From the NCBI RefSeq assembly GCF_016864555.1, contig NZ_CP044011.1:3367501-3431500 (forward strand): a stretch of 64,000 nucleotides of DNA, given 5' to 3'. The translations under genes were made by a program, and so were the position numbers. Below are positions 1-8,704 of the stretch, one piece after another. This DNA comes from Sinorhizobium sp. BG8 (lineage in GTDB: Bacteria > Pseudomonadota > Alphaproteobacteria > Rhizobiales > Rhizobiaceae). The notes under the pieces are model-generated. The model did no database searches. It had not been told where the DNA came from and worked only from the letters and a program-made list of their open reading frames with translations. Within the stretch, counting starts at the first letter, position 1. Each line of letters begins with the position of its first letter.

Positions 1-243
1 AAGACACCGCGGCAGGCCTTCTCAATGCGACGCCCTAAGACCTTGGGGTAAACCGGACGCATGCTTTTTCGCGGTCCCATCCTCCCTGCCCCTTCCCCTA
101 CGCCCATTTGATGGCTTCAAGGAGAATTGAGCCCGGGGCGCTCTGATGACATTTCTATTATCGAAAAAATCCAAACGGTTACGGCACGGCCATCATTGCG
201 GCATTCCCTGATTGGGAATGCGGCGATCCTTCGGGAGCGGCAA

Positions 244-1038
244 ATGAGCGTGGCAGGCATTCAGGCAACCGACACCCCGTCATCAGCAAAACCAGTCCGG
301 CGCTACTTTCTCGGCGCTCCCTTCGACGACATGGCGCAGGAATCGGTCGTCGACCTCATCCGCGACAGCAGGCAGCCCACACTTTTCCGCTATGTCGTGA
401 CGCCCAATGTCGATCATGTGGTGAGGCTCGATGGCGACCGCGTGCTGGCCCAGTATTACGATCGAGCCTGGATGTCGCTTTGTGACAGCCGGCCAATCGC
501 GGCCCTTGCGCGCCTGATGTCACTCGATCTGCCCTTGGTGACCGGCTCCGATCTGACGGTCCGCCTATTTTACTCGGTCATCAGGGACGGAGATCGCGTC
601 ACCCTGATCGCAGCCAACGACCTGATCGTACGCGACATGGAGCTCGCCTTTCCGAACGTCCGCTTCCGGTCATTGGTGCCGCCCGCCGGGGTCTTGAATG
701 ACACCGCGGCACTTCAGGCCTGTGTCGAGTTCGCCGCGGGCGAAGCGTCCCGTTTCATCTTCATCGCGATCGGCTCGCCACAATCGGAAAAGATCGCCCA
801 TGCGCTGTCCATGCGCTCCGATGCGCGAGGCATTGGCTTCTGCGTGGGCGCATCACTGGAGTTTCTCGTGGGGGCGAAGAAGCGTGCGCCACTGTGGATG
901 CGCCGCATCGGCATGGAGTGGGCCCACCGGCTCGCTTCCGATCCGAAGCGGCTGTGGAGGAGATATGTCTACGCGGTGCCCCGCCTGCTACGTCTCCTGT
1001 CCAGCGAAGTGATCGGCCGGCGATCGTCGATGCGGTAG
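244..1038 (+). CDS. WecG/TagA/CpsF family glycosyltransferase
   Basis: This is a GT26-family transferase, about 264 aa. Family members add N-acetyl-mannosaminuronic acid, ManNAc or glucose-type sugars to lipid-linked precursors of surface polysaccharides at the cytoplasmic membrane face. Visible family signatures are TPNVDHVV near residue 57, a DSRPIA stretch near residue 83, GSDL, IGSPQSEK, and the long C-terminal GVGASLEFLVGAKKRAP block followed by WAHRL and a basic tail. I chose the ATG at 244, with GGGAG six bases upstream. An in-frame TTG at 127 would add 39 residues with no family resemblance. The exact sugar cannot be read from sequence. The neighbouring leftward SGNH-like gene (1585-2361) is of a type also found in polysaccharide loci, but the two are not co-transcribed. 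Confidence 0.88.
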   Translation: MSVAGIQATDTPSSAKPVRRYFLGAPFDDMAQESVVDLIRDSRQPTLFRYVVTPNVDHVVRLDGDRVLAQYYDRAWMSLCDSRPIAALARLMSLDLPLVTGSDLTVRLFYSVIRDGDRVTLIAANDLIVRDMELAFPNVRFRSLVPPAGVLNDTAALQACVEFAAGEASRFIFIAIGSPQSEKIAHALSMRSDARGIGFCVGASLEFLVGAKKRAPLWMRRIGMEWAHRLASDPKRLWRRYVYAVPRLLRLLSSEVIGRRSSMR

Positions 1039-1092
1039 GTAAGCCACGTCTCTCCCGCGATCGCCGCAACGGCTCGCCGGGAAGGACAGCCC

Positions 1093-1503
1093 TTACTCCG
1101 CTGCGGAAGGTTGGCGAAGGCGGACAGCGCCGGCCGTTCTTTCCAGAATTCGCGCCCGGTTGATCTGGACGCTCTCCTCCGCCGGGATCCAGTCAGAGCA
1201 CCACTCCGGCGGAAAGCCGTCGAGCAGCGCCCCGGCATTCCTGAATGTCGGCTTGTAACCCCTCGCCTCCATCTCGCCGATCAGGGCCGCCTGACGCGCG
1301 GCGAGATAACCAAGACGGCTGTAGAAGAAACGTACATGCCCCTTCCCGAGGGTGTAGGCGAGCGGATTGCGCGGATCGTCCGGCCTCTCGCCGCGTTCGA
1401 TGGCCGCGCGCACGAGCGCGAAGACGCGCGGAAGTTCCCTGTATTCGGCAACGAGGTGCGGGCCACTCAGTTCCGACGGCGGTATGCAGTTGATGCGAGT
1501 CAT
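1093..1503 (-). CDS. Pyrimidine dimer DNA glycosylase, T4 endonuclease V (DenV)-like
   Basis: A 136-aa homologue of phage T4 endonuclease V, which excises UV-induced cyclobutane pyrimidine dimers and nicks the abasic site. The start at 1503 gives MTRIN, so after Met removal Thr2 becomes the N-terminal nucleophile, as in the T4 enzyme. Residues matching T4 include Ser10-Glu11-Leu12, His16, and the AEYRELPRVF block carrying Glu23, the T4 catalytic acid. The LGKGHVRFFYSRLGYL segment matches T4's LGAGHVTFFYDKLEFL. An upstream ATG at 1530 would bury the catalytic Thr and is unlikely. The C-terminal tail is shorter and differs from T4. Function is confident by motif; cellular origin (phage-derived or long resident) is unknown. 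Confidence 0.88.
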   Translation of the reverse strand: MTRINCIPPSELSGPHLVAEYRELPRVFALVRAAIERGERPDDPRNPLAYTLGKGHVRFFYSRLGYLAARQAALIGEMEARGYKPTFRNAGALLDGFPPEWCSDWIPAEESVQINRARILERTAGAVRLRQPSAAE

Positions 1504-1584
1504 GATGCCATTGTCTATAGCGCAAATCACCCGTGCGGCGAACAGTGTTGCGCATCGGATCAGGGGGAAAGACAGCCGCCTGTT

Positions 1585-2361
1585 TCAGGCGACCAGCACG
1601 TCGTCTGCGCGTTCCTCGGCGGTCGGCTGCTCGTTCCTCTTGTGCCGGGTGACGTAGCGGATGTAGCCCGCAAGCATCGAGTAATAGGCCGGGGAGAAAT
1701 GCGACGGCGTTCTCACGAGGCTTGGCGGCACTTCCATCAACGGCACCACGTTGACCCTCTTGGACGCAAAGAGCGAAGCGAACTCGGTTGTTCGCTCGGC
1801 CATGAGCGCGTTGTGGTGATGCTTCATCGGAAAATTGAGGAAGAAGATCTTCGTGCCCCTCTGGCGGGCCCGTATCCAGTTGATCAGTTCCCCCCAGTAA
1901 GCGACCGCTTCCTTCATATCGAGGTACTCGGCATCGAGCACCAGGCGTCCCTGCAGTTGGGGCAATTCCCTCGGGTTGGCGAAAATTCCGCCTGAAGGGT
2001 ATCCCTGGAGATGACACTGTCTGGCGATGATGTCGACGTAGTTGTCGAGCAGGACGAGATCGAGTTGCTCCTCGATTGCGGTCATGAAGCCCGGCCGCCC
2101 CTTCGCGACGCCATGCAGGCCGAGCGTCCCGTTCATCATCTGGTTGTCGACCATGACCTTCAGCTTGGAAGTCGACTGGTCGTAGTTCGCCTTGACGAAC
2201 TCGGAAATCGGAAGCTCGGGAACCTCGTTTCGGACATAGGTCCGGACAAACCGGTCGATACGGTTGTGATAGACGGCCCCGACAATCTCGCCCCTGAACA
2301 TGCGGGCGTAGTTCATGGCCGTGAACCGCGATAGGCATGACCCAAATGTCGCAATCTTCAT
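1585..2361 (-). CDS. SGNH-hydrolase-like protein with GSCL motif (GSCFA/DUF6270-like)
   Basis: A 258-aa protein starting MKIATFGSC. The N-terminal GSCLSRF motif after a short beta strand looks like block I of SGNH/GSCFA-type esterases, where Ser is the nucleophile. A DLVLLDNYVDI segment and a late SHFSPAYYSMLA stretch (His as possible catalytic base) are compatible with that fold. Such proteins often sit in surface-polysaccharide loci and may move acyl groups. I chose the ATG at 2361 because AGGTGG lies six bases upstream. A TTG at 2379 would add six residues. No signal peptide or membrane segment is visible. The substrate is unknown, and assignment to DUF6270 versus GSCFA needs a profile search. 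Confidence 0.6.
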   Translation of the reverse strand: MKIATFGSCLSRFTAMNYARMFRGEIVGAVYHNRIDRFVRTYVRNEVPELPISEFVKANYDQSTSKLKVMVDNQMMNGTLGLHGVAKGRPGFMTAIEEQLDLVLLDNYVDIIARQCHLQGYPSGGIFANPRELPQLQGRLVLDAEYLDMKEAVAYWGELINWIRARQRGTKIFFLNFPMKHHHNALMAERTTEFASLFASKRVNVVPLMEVPPSLVRTPSHFSPAYYSMLAGYIRYVTRHKRNEQPTAEERADDVLVA

Positions 2362-2464
2362 CGCCGCCACCTGTTTCAAGCGTGAGCTAATATTGGAAAG
2401 CGTCCCCAGTCAAGAAGAGCGGAACACGGCCCTTCGGACGTTTTGCCCGGGACACGTCGCCACG

Positions 2465-2488
2465 GATCCGCTCGACTTCGAGCGGATC
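2465..2488. repeat. Perfect 11-bp inverted repeat
   Basis: GATCCGCTCGA and its exact reverse complement are separated by two bases (CT), between two leftward genes. There is no T-run on either side, so it is not a classic intrinsic terminator. It may be an RNA hairpin or a protein-binding site in the leader of the 1585-2361 gene. Confidence 0.5.
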
Positions 2489-2527
2489 GACGCATTCCCG
2501 GGACGTGCAAAGGACGGAAGCGTGCAG

Positions 2528-3469
2528 TCAGGCACCCCGCGCGGCGGCCTGTTCCCCCTTGTCCAGCAGATCGGGTACGAACCGCTCGAAGAAGCCCGCG
2601 GCGAAACCCGCCAGGAACGCCAGTTCAGGCTTTCCGTGGATGGTCGTCAGCACAAAGCTTCCAACCTTGATCTCCGGAAAGACCGTGCTCGTCATGAGAT
2701 TGTAGATCGCCGCCGCCGATATCACGCCGATAGCGATCCTCAGGGCCGCATCCGTGGCATTCGCCCTTTTGTCCCCGTCGATCGGTACTGTGCGGGCCCT
2801 GATCCCCAAGGCAATGGAGAGGAAGGCTCCGGTCACTCCCCCGACCAGCACCAGCAGGAATTCGTGCGCGCTGTCCTTTGGTGCAAATATCTCCGGGACA
2901 CCGAAATGTTGGGCGGCGATCAGAATGCCGTACCAAATGAGGAGCAGGAGGGCAGCATATTCCAGGTAGACGAACCGCCCCGAGCGTGCGAGCGCCTCGG
3001 TGGCATCAGCCACCGCCTCCTGGATCGTCAATTTCGCAGGCTCGCACTGCCCTTCGAGGCCAAGGCGCAGGGCCTCGGCGGTCTTCACCTTGTAGCACTC
3101 GGAGAACTTTCCGGACGAAAAATGCTTGCTCAGATAGTCCAGCCTGTCCCTGAGCGGCAGAATCCCTGACAAGGTCGCAATCTGCTCGTCGGCGACTTCG
3201 CTGTCATCCGCGTATTGGATGAGGATCCGACCTTCGGACTCGTAGATCGCGTATTTTCTTCTCTTGAAATAGACGTCGTCTATCTTCGCGCCACGTTCGT
3301 CCAGGGCTCCGACGATAATGTCCTTCACACCGAACGTCTCTTCCTTCGGGACGAAGATCGTCATCCCGGGTGCGTCTTCTGTCGTTTCCTTACTGTCCGT
3401 GGTGAGGGCCCAGGCTTGCTCGCCCTGCGGCCGATTTTCCTGCACATCCCTGGCCTGCAGCGAAGTCAT
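2528..3469 (-). CDS. Membrane protein of unknown function, about four C-terminal TM segments
   Basis: 313 aa with no recognised family. Residues 1-165 are soluble and charged. The C-terminal half has hydrophobic stretches around residues 170-188 (YLEYAALLLLIWYGILIAA), 205-225 (LLVLVGGVTGAFLSIALGI), 242-262 (AALRIAIGVISAAAIYNLM) and 280-295 (LAFLAGFAAGFFERFV). A short charged tail follows. The start is supported by GAGGAGGG seven bases before the ATG at 3469. It is the first leftward gene after a 600-base intergenic region. A gated channel or sensor is possible, but nothing identifies it. Confidence 0.65.
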   Translation of the reverse strand: MTSLQARDVQENRPQGEQAWALTTDSKETTEDAPGMTIFVPKEETFGVKDIIVGALDERGAKIDDVYFKRRKYAIYESEGRILIQYADDSEVADEQIATLSGILPLRDRLDYLSKHFSSGKFSECYKVKTAEALRLGLEGQCEPAKLTIQEAVADATEALARSGRFVYLEYAALLLLIWYGILIAAQHFGVPEIFAPKDSAHEFLLVLVGGVTGAFLSIALGIRARTVPIDGDKRANATDAALRIAIGVISAAAIYNLMTSTVFPEIKVGSFVLTTIHGKPELAFLAGFAAGFFERFVPDLLDKGEQAAARGA

Positions 3470-4082
3470 CGCGCCCTCCTCGAGTAAGAAGCAAGATGGG
3501 GAAGGCTAGCACGCAGGAGGCATGGGGTGAATAGCGGCAGTCTGTTCCGACACACAGAAACGCCCAACCAACGCGATATCCAGTGCGCCAAGGCTCGACC
3601 GAAAATTCTAGAAAAATTAATTAAATCAGCACTTTGAAGAAACTTCGTGAGCGATGACGGGCTCAAACCGAGAGCCCGCTAAATAGAAAAACTCGGCTCG
3701 CGATCCGAATTCTCTTGTTACGGCAGGCGGCTATTCCGCTTCGTCTGGACGCCTTCGAAGCTTTTTCCGGGACTCGGTGCTTCGGACCGGCACCTGCATG
3801 ACATCGTCATCCCTGACGGGCGCATCCTGCACCCTGCCCGTCGGTAGGTTTCGCCTTGCGCCAACGAGACTTCCGCCGTCGCTTCCCCGTCAATTCCACC
3901 ACGGCGCGATCTGATCGCGCCGCTCGTGCAGCAACACAGTTTTCCGGGACTTAACCTCATTTAACAACGCCCATCGCCCGGCAGCAGTAAAGTTCGCGGT
4001 AGCGGCATCACTCGATCGGCCGCCGCTCGAAACGAACTCGATCGCGCTGAAAGGTGCATCCTGAGATGAGGTGGACCAGGCC
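3470..4082. other. Intergenic region between divergent genes
   Basis: No convincing coding sequence. The stretch 3600-3640 is markedly A+T-rich (runs such as AAAAATTAATTAAAT) and is the likeliest promoter area for the leftward membrane protein. At 3645-3677 there is a tRNA-3'-half-like fragment (separate entry). Short reading frames here lack ribosome sites or family features. Confidence 0.5.
3645..3677 (-). other. Possible tRNA 3'-end remnant (T-arm plus acceptor-like)
   Basis: Read on the minus strand, this 33-base stretch contains GGTTTGAGCCCGT, close to the T-arm GGTTCGAGCCCGT of the intact tRNA-Lys at 31850-31925. The two 33-base segments match at about 25 positions by eye, including the ATC-C-CAC acceptor side. 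No D-arm or anticodon arm precedes it. It could be an attachment-site relic of an integrated element, or chance. A covariance-model scan would decide. Confidence 0.25.
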
Positions 4083-5948
4083 ATGACCCACCCGGAGCCT
4101 CCGGGCAGACTTGACCGCCCCGTCGATGGGCGTTCCGACCATATTCTCGGCAATGAGAGTGCCGAAGTCACCCTGGTCGAGTACGGCAGTTACGTCTGCC
4201 CCCATTGCAGGGCCGCAAATGAAGAGATTGCCCGCGTTCGCGGACAATTCGGAGATCGCCTACGCTATGTCTTTCGCCACCTGCCGATACCAGGCAGCGA
4301 GATTGCGCGCAGAGCTGCAGAACTGGCCGAGAGCACCCACAGCAACGAGGAGTTCTGGAAAGTCCACATGAGGTTGATGACTCGGTCCGCTCAACTGACT
4401 GAGGAAGACATTATCGTCGTCACGAGAGAAGTCGGACTGGAAAACGAGGAGCCGCGTCAGGCCGATCTTGTGGCTCAAAATGCGAACACAAAAATCGATG
4501 CCGATATCCGAAGCGCTCAAGCCAGCGGAGTTCGTTTCACACCAACCTTCTTCATCAATGATCGTCGCTACGACGGACCTTGGGACGAAAGCTCGTTGAC
4601 CGACGCGATGCTTGGACGTCTCGGTCACCGCATGCAATCTGCCGCGTTGGACTTCGTCGCCTGGGGGCCATCGGCAGGCGTGCTTCTGCTGCTGGCAACC
4701 ATTGTGGCGGTCATCCTCAGCAACTCGCCCGCCGGTGTCGCATTCGAAAGGCTGATGCATGAGAATGTGGGCTTCATCATCGGAACCGAAGCGTTCGGGA
4801 TGTCGCTGCGCCACTGGATCAACGATGGCCTCCTGACAGTCTTCTTCCTCGTGGTCGGGCTTGAGATCAAGCGTGAGATGACCGTCGGACGCCTGGCGAC
4901 CACCGCCACGGCTGTCTTGCCGATTGCCGCAGCGATCGGTGGCATGATCCTTCCGGCGCTGATGTACTGGCTACTGATACCGAGCGGCCCTTGGACGCAC
5001 GGCTGGGGCATCCCGATGGCGACAGATACCGCCTTCGCTGTGGCAATCATCGCCATGATGGGCCGTCGTGTACCGGTCGAGCTGCGAATATTCCTGACTG
5101 CCGCGGCCATTGTGGACGATATCGGTTCGATCGCGGTCGTGGCCCTCTTCTATTCAGACGAACTCAACCTGCTCTACGCCTTGGCCGCAATGGCTCTTGG
5201 GTTTCTGCTCTGGTTGTTTAGTCGAGCCCATGTGTACCGAGTGTCCATGTACCTGCTCTTAGGCGTGGCACTGTGGGCATGCGTCTATGCCAGCGGCTTC
5301 CACGCATCACTGGCCGGGATCACGCTTGCCCTCCTGATCCCGACCCGACCACCAGCGAACCTCAGGGCACTCATCGTCCAGGCCGACACGATCATCGCGG
5401 CCGAGGCCCAGCGTGGCGATGTACTGAGGCACGGTCCCTCGCTTCGCGCCTTGAGGGCGCTCGACGCCATACATGACCGACTGGAATCTCCCGCAGATCG
5501 GTTGCTTCGGTACGCGGCAACACGTTCGAGCTATCTCATCCTGCCGCTCTTCGCCGTCGCGAACGCAGGCGTCGAGATCACCCCTGGGGTTTTGGCAAAT
5601 CATGGGCCATTGATGCTGGCGATCGTCGCCGGTCTGTTCATCGGCAAGCCTCTTGGAATTATGGCAGCCTGCGCGATCGCCGTTCGATTGGGCATTGCAG
5701 CCAAGCCGGAGGCATACTCCTGGCAGCAATTGCTCGGCGCGGCCGCGCTCGCGGGAATAGGATTCACGATGTCCCTTTTCATCGCCGGGCAAGCGTTCAC
5801 GGAGACAACGGATTTCGCTGCCGCCAAGATCGCCGTCTTCCTGGCGTCGATGCTCTCCGCCGTGGTTGGAGCGTTGTTGCTTCTGACTGCCGGGAAGCGT
5901 TCGACCAGTCGCGTTACAGAACTCGCCCCATCAGGGATAAGGCCATAA
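4083..5948 (+). CDS. DsbA/thioredoxin-like domain fused to NhaA Na+/H+ antiporter
   Basis: A 621-aa two-domain membrane protein. Residues 1-170 are a DsbA-family thioredoxin fold with active site CPHC (about C39/C42) and cis-Pro loop TPTFF. Residues 180-615 are NhaA, which exchanges external protons for internal Na+ at high pH. Its signatures include TVFFLVVGLEIKREM, MATDTAFAVAI, the paired aspartates of VDDIGSIAVVALFY, ASGFHASLAGI and GIGFTMSLFIAG. The start is the ATG at 4083, with GAGGTGG nine bases upstream; a GTG at 4071 is possible. No signal peptide precedes the thioredoxin domain. NhaA termini are cytoplasmic in E. coli, so this domain probably faces the cytosol, where a redox switch on transport is conceivable. 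That role is inference. Confidence 0.9.
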   Translation: MTHPEPPGRLDRPVDGRSDHILGNESAEVTLVEYGSYVCPHCRAANEEIARVRGQFGDRLRYVFRHLPIPGSEIARRAAELAESTHSNEEFWKVHMRLMTRSAQLTEEDIIVVTREVGLENEEPRQADLVAQNANTKIDADIRSAQASGVRFTPTFFINDRRYDGPWDESSLTDAMLGRLGHRMQSAALDFVAWGPSAGVLLLLATIVAVILSNSPAGVAFERLMHENVGFIIGTEAFGMSLRHWINDGLLTVFFLVVGLEIKREMTVGRLATTATAVLPIAAAIGGMILPALMYWLLIPSGPWTHGWGIPMATDTAFAVAIIAMMGRRVPVELRIFLTAAAIVDDIGSIAVVALFYSDELNLLYALAAMALGFLLWLFSRAHVYRVSMYLLLGVALWACVYASGFHASLAGITLALLIPTRPPANLRALIVQADTIIAAEAQRGDVLRHGPSLRALRALDAIHDRLESPADRLLRYAATRSSYLILPLFAVANAGVEITPGVLANHGPLMLAIVAGLFIGKPLGIMAACAIAVRLGIAAKPEAYSWQQLLGAAALAGIGFTMSLFIAGQAFTETTDFAAAKIAVFLASMLSAVVGALLLLTAGKRSTSRVTELAPSGIRP

Positions 5949-6021
5949 CCATCCTGCCCGTAGGATCTCCGGAATCTCCGGACGGAGATCGTGATTCACA
6001 ACGAAGGAAAGGCGCCGGAGA

Positions 6022-6906
6022 TCACACGGTGACAGACCTGGACAGACGGTTCACAAAGCCTGCCACGAGGGGTGCGATCGTATCCAGGCACTCCTCCAGT
6101 GCGAAATGCCCGGTGTCGAAGAGGTGGAACTCCGCGTTTGGCAGGTCGACCAGGTAGGCGCGAGCACCGGCTTCCAGGAACAACGGATCATTGCGTCCCC
6201 AGAGGATCTGGGCAGGCGGCAACGCCCGCCGGAACCACTCCTGCCATGTGGGATAGGCTTCGACGTTGGATTTGTAGTCCAGCAAGAGTTCGAGCATGCG
6301 CGCCTTACGACCCGGCAGATCCAGATAGCCTTGGTCCAGAGTGTAGCCATCGGGGGAAATGGCCTCCGGGTCCACCACACCGGTAAAATACTGGAACTTG
6401 GTTCCCTCGAGCGTCAGTAGCCCATCCAGTTCCTTGAGCCCGGCCTCGTCCTGTTTCTGCATGGAGACAAGATGTCTTGCGGCGTCCGAAAGGCCTGCCT
6501 CGTAGGCGTTGGCGTTCTGTACGATGATGCCCGCAATCAAATCCGGCCTGCGGGCGGCGATCCTGAACCCGACCGGAGCGCCGAAGTCGAAGACGTACAG
6601 GACAAACCGTTCGAGCCCGAGTTTGTCGATAAATTCCTCGATGGTCCGCGAGATATTCTCGAAGCTGTACACAAAGCCGCCGGGAGGCGACAGGTCACGG
6701 GTCTGGCCGAAGCCTGGGTAGTCGGGGGCGATCATGCGGAACGCCTTCCCCACCCGTTGCATCAGCCCGCTGTACTGGTGTGAAGAGGAAGGAAACCCAT
6801 GGAGGAGCAAGATCGGCGGCCGCTCGTCCGCGACCTCGGGCACGGTCTCACGGTAGAAGATTTCCGCCCCTGCGGTCTGCATAGTCCGATATCGCATGCG
6901 GGCCAT
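6022..6906 (-). CDS. Alpha/beta hydrolase, epoxide hydrolase/haloalkane dehalogenase-like
   Basis: 294 aa. The oxyanion-hole motif HGFPSSSHQY lies near residue 35. The nucleophile elbow reads VFDFGAPVG, so the nucleophile is Asp, as in epoxide hydrolases and dehalogenases, not Ser. WGRNDPLF carries the acid and DTGHFALEE the catalytic His. The ATG at 6906 is preceded by AAGGAG at good spacing; a start at 7026 would add 40 unrelated residues. A terminator-like hairpin (7137-7165) separates it from the aldehyde dehydrogenase operon, so it is probably transcribed alone. The substrate is unknown. Confidence 0.85.
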   Translation of the reverse strand: MARMRYRTMQTAGAEIFYRETVPEVADERPPILLLHGFPSSSHQYSGLMQRVGKAFRMIAPDYPGFGQTRDLSPPGGFVYSFENISRTIEEFIDKLGLERFVLYVFDFGAPVGFRIAARRPDLIAGIIVQNANAYEAGLSDAARHLVSMQKQDEAGLKELDGLLTLEGTKFQYFTGVVDPEAISPDGYTLDQGYLDLPGRKARMLELLLDYKSNVEAYPTWQEWFRRALPPAQILWGRNDPLFLEAGARAYLVDLPNAEFHLFDTGHFALEECLDTIAPLVAGFVNRLSRSVTV

Positions 6907-7136
6907 GATCTGCTCCTTCGGTGTTGACCGCCCGCTCGGGATCCGCCCCTTGGCGTTCCGATAACTGCGACGGAGATGTGTTTCTCGGACACGAAGAACT
7001 TGCGGGCCATATCCATCTAAGTCCATCCCGGTGCGACAGGCTTGTTAATTGATGCGAATTCGGCAGCTGGAGCGGCCGGCACAGTTGAACGTGCCGGAGA
7101 CGCTTTCCTCGTTCTGTGGCCGATACGAATTCCCAA

Positions 7137-7165
7137 TCAAAATGGGCCGCTCGGCTGCGGCCCAT
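7137..7165 (-). terminator. Rho-independent terminator after the aldehyde dehydrogenase operon
   Basis: On the minus strand ATGGGCCGC and GCGGCCCAT form a 9-bp stem with a six-base loop, followed by TTTTG. It lies 36 bases downstream of the aldehyde dehydrogenase stop codon. Confidence 0.7.
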
Positions 7166-7200
7166 CGTGTTGGCGGTGCCTGAATGTAATGCGCCCGGCC

Positions 7201-8571
7201 TCAGTGCGCGACGAGAACCATCTTCTGGTTCACCAGCTCCTTGATGCCTGCGCCTGCGAGTTCGCGACCGTAGCCGGATTTCTTGACCCCGCCAAACGGG
7301 AGTTCCGGTCCGGTGAAGGAGGACGTATTGATCCAGACGGACCCAGTCTCGACCTGCGAAGCGAGGGATTTGGCGCGCTCGACGTCCGCCGTGAAGATCG
7401 CCCCTGAAAGCCCGAAATTCGAGTCGTTCGCGATCCTGACCACGTCGTCATCGCTCTTGATCACGTGCACCTGAGCGACAGGACCGAAGAACTCCTCGAA
7501 GTACGCCGGGTTGTCCCTTGTCACATGGGTGAGGATCGTTGGCTTGTAATAGGCGCCCGGCCCCTCCACCACGGCCCCGCCGACCAGGACCCGGGCCCCG
7601 GCCTTGACGGCGCGTTCGACCTGCCCGGCAATATCGTCGCGAGCGCCTATCGATGACATCGGCCCGAGACCGACGGTCTCATCCATTGGGTCGCCGATCT
7701 TGGTGCTCGTGAACTTCTCCGCGAGCTTGTTGACGAACTCGTCGGCGACCTTCTCATGGATGAGAAAGCGTTTCGCACCATTGCAGACCTGACCGCAGCC
7801 GCGGAGCCTGGCTTCGACCCCGGCGGCCACGGCCTTGTCCACGTCCGCATCGTCGAGCACGACGAAGACGTCGCTGCCGCCGAGTTCCATCACGGACTTC
7901 TTGAGGTTTTTGCCCGCATTGGCCGCCACGATGCTGCCCGCGCCCTCGGATCCGGTGAGAGCCACGCCCTGAACCCGATCGTCAGCAATGAGTTTCGAAA
8001 TCTGGTCACCCGTTGCGAAGATGTTCGTCCAGGCGCCTTCCGGCGCACCCGCCTCGGTAAGCAGTTCTTCAAACGCGACGGCCGCCTGCGGAACCATGCT
8101 GGCGTGTTTCGCAAGCACGGGATTGCCGATTGCCAGATTGGGTCCGGCCACCCGGATCAGTTGGTAGAAGGGGAAATTCCAGGGCTCGACGGCAACGACG
8201 ACCCCGATCGGATGATACTCCAGCCACGCGTCGCCCTTCGGTGTCGCAACCTTCTCCCGGGCGAGAAGGGTCTCGGCGTTCTCGGCGTAGTACTGGGCGA
8301 TTTCGGCGGTGATCCGCACCTCGGTGCGCGCTTCGTTGATCCGCTTTCCCATTTCCAGGGTCAGTATGCGTGCGAGCTCCTCCAGGCGCTCGTTTGCCAG
8401 TTTGGCAAATCGGTTCAGAACCTGCAGTCGCGGCCCCCTGTCGCCCTTGCACCACGGTGACTTGTAGAGGGAGTGCGCGAGCGCAAGCGCCCTTTCGATC
8501 TCCTCATCGCTGTGGCTTTCGAAGGTCTTGAGGACCTTGCCTGTTGCCGGGTTTACGCTCTGATATGCCAT
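7201..8571 (-). CDS. NAD(P)-dependent succinate-semialdehyde dehydrogenase (Sad/GabD-like)
   Basis: 456 aa, the length of the short Sad/YneI-type aldehyde dehydrogenases, which oxidise succinate semialdehyde and similar aldehydes to acids. Visible family elements are EPWNFPFYQ, the coenzyme-binding ALTGSEGAG, the catalytic Glu in ELGGSDVFVVL and the catalytic Cys in GQVCNGAKR. C-terminal PFGGVKKSGYGREL is also typical. It is the last gene of a leftward set (GlcG-like, SDR, this gene). The putative unit suggests oxidation of a small alcohol or aldehyde, but substrate choice cannot be fixed from sequence. Confidence 0.88.
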   Translation of the reverse strand: MAYQSVNPATGKVLKTFESHSDEEIERALALAHSLYKSPWCKGDRGPRLQVLNRFAKLANERLEELARILTLEMGKRINEARTEVRITAEIAQYYAENAETLLAREKVATPKGDAWLEYHPIGVVVAVEPWNFPFYQLIRVAGPNLAIGNPVLAKHASMVPQAAVAFEELLTEAGAPEGAWTNIFATGDQISKLIADDRVQGVALTGSEGAGSIVAANAGKNLKKSVMELGGSDVFVVLDDADVDKAVAAGVEARLRGCGQVCNGAKRFLIHEKVADEFVNKLAEKFTSTKIGDPMDETVGLGPMSSIGARDDIAGQVERAVKAGARVLVGGAVVEGPGAYYKPTILTHVTRDNPAYFEEFFGPVAQVHVIKSDDDVVRIANDSNFGLSGAIFTADVERAKSLASQVETGSVWINTSSFTGPELPFGGVKKSGYGRELAGAGIKELVNQKMVLVAH

Positions 8572-8704
8572 CTCATGTTCTCCTTTCTCGTCAGGGCCGG
8601 AAACGGCCTGTCTTGGGAATTTGGCGCACGTGTTCTCGCAGCCGCGATCCGGTCAGGGATCGCGATGGATTGAGGTTTCCGCAGTCGTTTGCTTGATCCG
8701 TCGA

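Noticed and set aside
1193-2338. A 381-codon leftward open frame
   Set aside because: It overlaps the SGNH-like and DenV-like genes in another frame, has low-complexity Arg-rich composition and no family motifs. It is a high-GC shadow.
5964-5990. Terminator after the NhaA fusion gene
   Set aside because: GATCTCCG and CGGAGATC form a short stem, but there is no T-run and a third copy of the half-site lies nearby. Too weak to list as a terminator.
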